Positions 58,371 through 64,000 of a DNA stretch of 64,000 nt are shown here, piece by piece. The position numbers and the translations under genes were made by a program. Position 1 is the first letter of the stretch. Every line of letters starts with the position of its first letter. The notes beneath the pieces were generated by a model. The model had not been told where the DNA came from, made no database searches, and saw only the letters and a program-made list of their open reading frames with translations. Source of the stretch: Inonotus obliquus (Eukaryota > Basidiomycota > Agaricomycetes > Hymenochaetales > Hymenochaetaceae); the NCBI GenBank assembly GCA_032164295.1, contig JAJHTX010000004.1:1736001-1800000 (forward strand). The letters run 5' to 3'.

Positions 58371-60384
58371 ATGGATCTGGGAGATGAACATGCCCGGTTG
58401 CTTCGCCGGGATGAGGCGGACCAGGATTCTGGTTCGTACGGATCCATTTCAGCCACGGGAAAGAACTCCAATGAAATCCGGGAGAAGGGCATCAAACCTT
58501 TCTCAACGCCTTTACCTCTCAAGCAGCTCATCGTCGTCTTTATCATGCGACTCGCCGAACCAATAGCGTATTCTCAAATATTTCCCGTTCGTGTTCTCAT
58601 CTTCCACAGTTTCCTACAAATTGGTCACTTTTATCTCTGTCGTTTTGCAGTACATCAATGAAGTAGTTTCTATCAATTCATACAGAGAAAAAAGCATATT
58701 TACATTACATTATTCTGCTTAGATGATGGAGGACATTGGCGTGGTGAACGATCCAAGACAGGCTGGCTACTACTCCGGCGTCATGGTCAATTATCTCAGT
58801 GACATCCATAAAATCGAAGTTTACTAATACAGTATACTTCATAAACCAGGAGAGTGCGTTCGCGATTGCAGAGCTACTGACAGTCATGAAATGGGGAAGC
58901 CTCTCAGGTGAAGACTTACGGGATGTCATGTACGTTTCTAACTCAAATCGTTCTCAGATCGAGTGGGCCGGAAGCCTGTTCTCCTGCTTGGTCTCACTGG
59001 TGCCATGTTTTCGACTCTGATGTTTGGTTTCTCCAAGTCTTTCTTCTGGGCACTCACTGCACGCTGTCTGGCAGGTGTTCTATCGGGAAATGTTGCTATT
59101 CTTTTAAGTGTTGTGGGCGACATGACTGACGAATCGAACCAAGCAAGAGCATATGCTATCCTCGGGGTCGCGAATAACATAGCACAGATGGCAGGGCCTT
59201 TCATCGGGTGAGTTAAACATTCTCTTCGCGAAGGGTTGATCCTCATCGTCACTCCGATCTAGTGGTGCATTCGCAAAACCAGTGCAGGCTTTCCCAGACT
59301 CCTTCGGAACCATCGGATTGTTCCAAACATTCCCCTTCCTCCTACCATGCTTAATATCTGCACTAATCACGCTTATCGCAGCTTGTTCCTGCGCCCTATT
59401 TTTCAGAGAAGTGAGCAATTGCCGAGGAGTTTCGCTATGCTTCATGCTCATACTTGTCTTGTCAGACACATTCATGGGAGCCTTCAAGAACCACGCCAGA
59501 ACCTATCACGCTGGGAAGGCGCGAGCGAAGCGCATGGAGGATCGCAACTGCGCCGATGATGCTTTCTGTTCTAAGACCTTTCTTCCTTCTCTCAATTCTC
59601 AACACCTCTCTCCTTGTAGTATTCAGCCTTTTCTCATATACTCCGATCTCGTACGGTGGTCTCTCTCGTAATGTAAGAGGCTTACAACCCATCTGTGTTC
59701 CTAATCAGACCTGCCTCTTCGCAGCCCGAAGAAATCGGACTTGCAATTGCAAGCGCTGGAGTAGTCGGTGCCGTCATTCAAGTGGTCATACTCCCTGAAC
59801 TACAACTTCGCTACGGAACACTCTTGCTTTATAGGTTCTTCATGGCTTTATGGCCTGCAATTTACGTACTCTTTCCAATACTCAATACCATAGCAAAATA
59901 CACAATTCATGAGATCCAGGGCCAAGCAATCTGCTTTTCGTACTCTGAGAGTATGCCCATCTGGGTTGGAGTTGCTATCTTGTTGTCGCTCAATCGAGTG
60001 GCGTCCATGTCTTATTCGTGAGTTTTTGATCATGCTTGCTGAGTATCGGTAATCTCACCTCTGCGTAGATTGAACCTGATCCTCACTAAAAACGCTTCAC
60101 CATCGCCCGATATGCTAGGGAAAGTCTTTGCGCTCAATCATTTTGTCAATTGCGTCGCGAGAGCTGCTGCTCCCTCCTTCGTCAGGTACGTTTGTTTAGC
60201 ACTTCATATAAGTTTTGGGAGTCAAAAAGTTAAGCGTATGGACCCAAGTTCATTGTTTGCACTATCCAAGGAGCAAAACATGCTCGGTGGAAATTTTGTC
60301 TGGGTAGTGATGAGTATTATTGCACTTCTAGGGATGTGGGCGACGTTTAAGGCGAGGGATGGATCATTATACAGGGATGCATAA
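58371..60384 (+). CDS. MFS transporter, DHA1-like vacuolar/tetracycline-resistance type
   Basis: Twelve-helix MFS protein, fungal group related to yeast Ycr023c and plant ZIFL transporters; substrate unknown. The start MDLGDEHARLLRRDEADQDS is a hydrophilic tail with an acidic RLL motif, possibly a dileucine sorting signal. Helix 1 reads LKQLIVVFIMRLAEPIAYSQ. Motif A is WGSLSDRVGRKPVLLLG, split by an intron near 58905-58958. It continues ARCLAGVLSGNVAILLSVVG, DESNQARAYAILGVANNIAQ and AGPFIGGAFAKP (motif C region). Second-half helices include FLLSILNTSLLVVFSLFSY, EEIGLAIASAGVVGAVIQVV and GGNFVWVVMSIIALLGMWAT, ending FKARDGSLYRDA. About eight introns; the exon boundaries around 59410-59480 and 60185-60270 are less certain. 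Confidence 0.85.
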
Positions 60385-60508
60385 ATGCCGATGTGCATAA
60401 CAATGTCAATGTTCTGATAGCATAACATTGACTGAGAGCAGCATGGTGATGCGAATGAATTAACAGTCATGAGACAAAAACAAGAATAACTGTGAAGTCA
60501 ACGACCCG

Positions 60509-62739
60509 TCACCTCAAACCGAACCCTCTCGACCCTCTCAATCCACTCGATCTAGCTCCATTTGCCGATACGGCAAGTGAACCCGTGCCACTGGTGCTTC
60601 TCGATCCATTAACGGATGCATCGCGCACAAGCCTCTCAACATCAGTAACCTTACTCTCCACTTCTTTCACGGAACTATCAATCCACTGCAAACTCTCTAG
60701 ATGACTGCTCAGGATCTGCGCAATCTGCTCAAGTGGAGCATCATTCCTCGTCTTTGCGCCGTCGCCGTCGTTGTTTTCCGGTTCTGAGAGCGTATTAACG
60801 GACTCGATCATTTGCAGTAATGATCGAGAGAGGTCGTCCAGGTTCGCGTTCAACTCAGCCGCCAGTGTATAACTGGAAAGGGATGGTTGACAATTAAGCT
60901 GATACTGATGGTGATGCTTAACTCACTGTTTATCGCGCTCTGCATCAGCGGGTCCCACGTCAAGAGCGCGAAGACCGCTTCCCTGAGCATCGAAAATCTC
61001 TCCTGCAGCCTTCTCGTACACTTCAAGGGTGGAAGCCAACTCTTTTTGTTGGTCCTCGACGTGTTTCAGTGATTGCTCAACGTCGGACTGCTCCCTCTCA
61101 GCCATCATGACGTGTTGAAGTAGAGCGGCAATCTTCAACTTTATTGGTGACTTGGGTACGTCCAAACGATTGATGTGACTTACCGTGTTTCCGTTATCTA
61201 TCAACGCTCGGTCCCATACAGCGATCTCTCCAGCGAGTCGATTGAATTCGCGGACATGTGTCTCGAGTTCAGATGTCCATTTATTGACGATCTCTTCAAT
61301 CGTTTTCCCTCGCAGCATAGAAGGTGGAGGAACAGAGAACGCGGGTGGTGTTGGAGTACCAGACCCGACTGGCTTATCTTCACGAGGTGTGAGAGGCAGG
61401 GGAAGAAACGATGAAAAAGGCCATACCTGAGGAAGTGGTAGGAGCAGATGTGTCAGATGGAACGAGTGAGCCCAGGGACTTCCAATGAAGTTGATATAAC
61501 ATTACCTGTTCCATCCTTTTTTTCACCTTCTTGACGATAATTAACACTGTGTATCAACCGAGGTAGCTAATGAAAAAGATTAACATACCTGCAGGCGCAT
61601 CCTTCTTTTGGCCAAACAGGTTAAATGCTGATCCAGTCGCTACAAAACGCGTCAGGCTCGGCGTCTCAACGAAGATATATGACATTACCAGCTGGTGCTT
61701 CTTTATTTGCGGCAGCTTGTCCGGGCGCCCCCCCAGCTATAAGAAAAAAGCAATGAGTGAATGGCTCAAGAAGCAGACGAACGGATGCTCACAAGGCGCT
61801 GGAGTTGATGTAGGCGTCCCTTCCTTTGACTTATCTTTGTCCGCATTGTCGTCCTTTTTTGCCCCAAGGCCGAAAATGAGAGGAGGAGCAGGAGTAGTTC
61901 CGGTTGTATTCGTAGCTGAAGGTGTCGGCGTATCCGGCTTTTTTCCAAACATGTTACCACCTCCAAAGAGCGAGGCACCCGTCGAGGCACCAGCTGCAGG
62001 TGCGGTCGTTGATGTATTTTTCTCCACAGGCTTTCCAAAAGGATTTGCTGCGGCAGGAGTCGTAGCAGAGGCCGTACTGGTCGCCGTTTGAGAGCCTATC
62101 ACCACGTTAATCAACCGTCACCAACATCTAACCTATGCGCACCTGAAGTTGCTCCTCCGGCGCCACCGAACATCGCTTCAAGAGACTACAGTTAAACAAA
62201 GAATGCGTAGCGACTGAATAAAAGCCTACATGCTGTGTTGAGTTGCGGTGTGGACGACGCGCCAGTTGCATTCGCACTCATCGATTGCTCTGCAGGTTTG
62301 GCACCAAACATTCCGCCGCCAGGCGGTGGTGTTGAAGCCGCTGCAGGTGTAGCAGATGTATTTTGCACATTCGCGTTTGTTGATTGGTTCGTCCCGAATC
62401 CTGTGAACGCATTGCTTCCACCTCCCGTAGTCGAAGTTGTACCCGCTGGTCCTGCACCAAACAGTGGCCCAGAACCAGGTTTTGCTAATCGTGATTCGTC
62501 AATTGAAGCCTATGGGAACGCGTAGAAGATAACCCGCCTCCTATATTCGCAAACATGTTGCTACTACCACTGGTACCGCTCCCAAACGCGTTCGGTGTTG
62601 CCGTGGTTTGCGCATTCGTGCCAGTGTTTGCGGTCGACGCTATGTTACCAAATATATTCGCTGGTGGAGGCGTACCGGTTGACCCAGGTGGCTTGAATGG
62701 CGTGAAGCTGCCGAATCCGCCTTTGATTGGTTCTGACAT
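60509..62739 (-). CDS. NSP1: nucleoporin Nsp1 (Nup62)
   Basis: FG nucleoporin of the central channel and of the cytoplasmic Nup82-Nsp1-Nup159 complex. The start MSEPIKGGFGSFTPFKPPGS opens a Gly/Thr/Pro/Ala-rich FG region with FG, FGNI, GLFG-like, NPFGKP, SLFGGG, MFGKK and NLFGQKK units, interrupted by many short introns. The C-terminal Nsp1 domain is a three-part coiled coil: LRGKTIEEIVNKWTSELETH and VREFNRLAGEIAVWDRALID, then QSDVEQSLKHVEDQQKELAS and LNANLDDLSRSLLQMIESVN, IAQILSSHLESLQWIDSSVK, ending GSRGFGLR. The FG part is short compared with yeast Nsp1 and closer to animal Nup62. The gene stops 125 bases from the converging MFS gene and starts 161 bases from the stop of NUP82, in tandem. 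Confidence 0.92.
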
Positions 62740-62808
62740 ATCTTGAAGGACGTGGTAGACTGAAGATAGACTGAAAGTAGGGGGACTTTGTATTCGAACG
62801 TGACTGGC

Positions 62809-62829
62809 ACGCGTCGATCGTCGACGCGT
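62809..62829. promoter_or_regulatory. paired ACGCGT (MCB-like) boxes upstream of NSP1
   Basis: Two ACGCGT hexamers, at 62809-62814 and 62824-62829, form a nearly palindromic 21-base block 70-90 bases upstream of the NSP1 start codon. ACGCGT is the MluI cell-cycle box bound by MBF in fungi. Confidence 0.35.
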
Positions 62830-62900
62830 CTGAATACATTTGCAGTGGTCACAACAGTGACAAACAGAATAGATTGAACAACGACTACATAAGTAAACTC

Positions 62901-63987
62901 CTACTGAGAAGAAGGGGGATTCAGGCTAATAATCTCCAACTTCTTCGCGAGCTTTGTGACTTGCGTCATCGCCTCCTCCAGTTTTTTCGATCTGCAAGTG
63001 ACAAATAGCATATGAGTGAAGCTTCATCAAGACAAGACAACAAAGACACCCACTCAAGTTTCGACATCTTCTCGTAAGCCTTTGCGTAAGAATAGCCCGC
63101 CCCAGTGCTCTGCTCTTCGAGGCGAGCCTTCCTCTCTGCTTCTTCTCTTGCTAGCTTTTTCAGGGCTGGCGTTAGTCGCTCAAATTCAGCCTGTAACTGA
63201 ACCAAGAATAAGGTCAGATCGGCTTCCCCTCTTTGAAGGAGAGCCTCCCTACCTGCTTGATTCGAATTCTCAGGCAGTCTGGATCATAACGGCCAACGCC
63301 AAGAACCTGAGCCTTCATTCGTCGAAGCTCTTCAAACCATCTCGTCTCGTGCTCATTTAGCTCAGGCGATGACTGTCTAATAAGAGCGTGGAGCAATCTG
63401 TCCATCCTTGACAGTAACTTGGTTTGCTCAGTATGTACGGTCTTCAAACGTTCTTCAAATGCAGCTTTTCGGATACCGAGAAGAATTCGCGTTCGTTCAA
63501 GAATTTCCGCACCCTTCTTTTGAAGCCGTTCATATTCTTGCTTTTGCAGCTCTCCGCGACTTTTCAACGTGTGGCATGCGATGAGCGCTTCGTGTATCTC
63601 ACTAGCAATGCGTTCTTGAACATTTGCGAGGTAGCGAAGTGCTTCGGGAGTGAGTTGAATTTCACTAGTCGCATTGCATGATTGAGGTAATGGAAGCTTC
63701 GCGATGGTTGCTGGACCCATTGGACGGGTTAAAGCGGGAGGAAGGACAAAAGGTTCGGCGGAAAGCAAGGAGACGTGAGCTGGAGGCCCGGACGACTGAA
63801 GGAGAGTAGGCAGTTCCAGATAATTCTGTTGCTTGCCCAACGATTCGAATCCATCGGCACTCTCGGATCGAAGAGTTAACGGGAAAGCGACTGCACGCAT
63901 GGCAGACGTAAGAATGAAAATGCCGTACGTCAGGTAAACATCGCTCGATATGGCAACACCATTAACGGGACGTGCGGAACTTTGATG
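62901..63987 (-). CDS. NUP82: nucleoporin Nup82/Nup88, 3' part (gene continues beyond the window)
   Basis: Scaffold of the cytoplasmic mRNA-export platform of the nuclear pore. The visible first exon starts at 63987 after an acceptor GAATAG, reading HQSSARPVNGVAISSDVYLT and YGIFILTSAMRAVAFPLTLR, which looks like the end of the N-terminal beta-propeller. The rest is helical: LTPEALRYLANVQERIASEI, LKSRGELQKQEYERLQKKGA, AFEERLKTVHTEQTKLLSRM, WFEELRRMKAQVLGVG, LQAEFERLTPALKKLAREEA and KKLEEAMTQVTKLAKKLEII, ending SLNPPSSQ. The layout (propeller then coiled coil, with the Arg-Tyr-Asp turn) fits Nup88/Nup82, but I base this on pattern rather than a firm motif. The 5' exons lie outside the window, so the start is missing. 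NSP1, its physical partner in yeast, is the next gene downstream. Confidence 0.68.
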
Positions 63988-64000
63988 CTATTCAATGCGG

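Noticed and set aside
1..64000. tRNA genes, transposons, CRISPR arrays
   Set aside because: I scanned gaps for T-arm words (GGTTCGAATCC-like), terminal repeats, transposase or reverse transcriptase motifs and repeat-spacer patterns and found none I could support.

Overview
The window is nuclear DNA of a filamentous basidiomycete, most likely an Agaricomycete. Genes are closely packed on both strands and cut by many short introns (mostly 45-70 bases, GT..AG with CTRAY-like branch sites). Almost every protein is a conserved fungal one. I count 24 protein genes, the last running off the right edge. I see no transposon, no CRISPR array and no convincing RNA gene.

Layout. 180-6519: a polyol dehydrogenase and a large disordered protein ending in a CUE-like helix bundle, both forward. 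6858-18806: four reverse genes, namely a HEI10-type meiotic RING protein, a PHO85-type cyclin, the ubiquitin E1 UBA1 and the splicing factor cactin. 18949-28557: alternating forward and reverse housekeeping genes, namely mitochondrial ClpX, RanBP1, the p24 protein EMP24, a kinesin-8 and dihydroorotase. 28974-41054: a Trp/Gly-rich orphan with a conserved C-terminal domain, EMC3, an SLH1/ASCC3-type helicase and a kynurenine-type aminotransferase. 42249-47480: two membrane proteins (ferric-reductase-like oxidoreductase and an MFS exporter) flanked by the longest gene-poor gaps. 47959-63987: the DEAD-box splicing factor PRP5, the proteasome regulator PI31, a small acidic orphan, an ankyrin-DysF-FYVE-RING endosomal protein resembling Ustilago Upa1, a second MFS transporter, and the nucleoporins NSP1 and NUP82/NUP88 side by side.

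How they relate. These are not a cluster or operon, but themes recur: ubiquitin and protein quality control (UBA1, PI31, ClpX, the SLH1-type helicase, EMC3, two RING proteins), splicing (cactin, PRP5), and nuclear transport (RanBP1, NSP1, NUP82). Several gene pairs are divergent with only 140-360 bases between start codons, suggesting shared promoters.

The most unusual signal is in gene structure. Reconstruction of conserved protein motifs requires microexons: a 3-base exon supplying one histidine of the FYVE signature, 7-base exons in HEI10 and in ClpX, and a 13-base exon in HEI10. Two introns keep frame only with a GC donor. The SLH1-type helicase has a decayed second cassette and stops before its second Sec63 domain.
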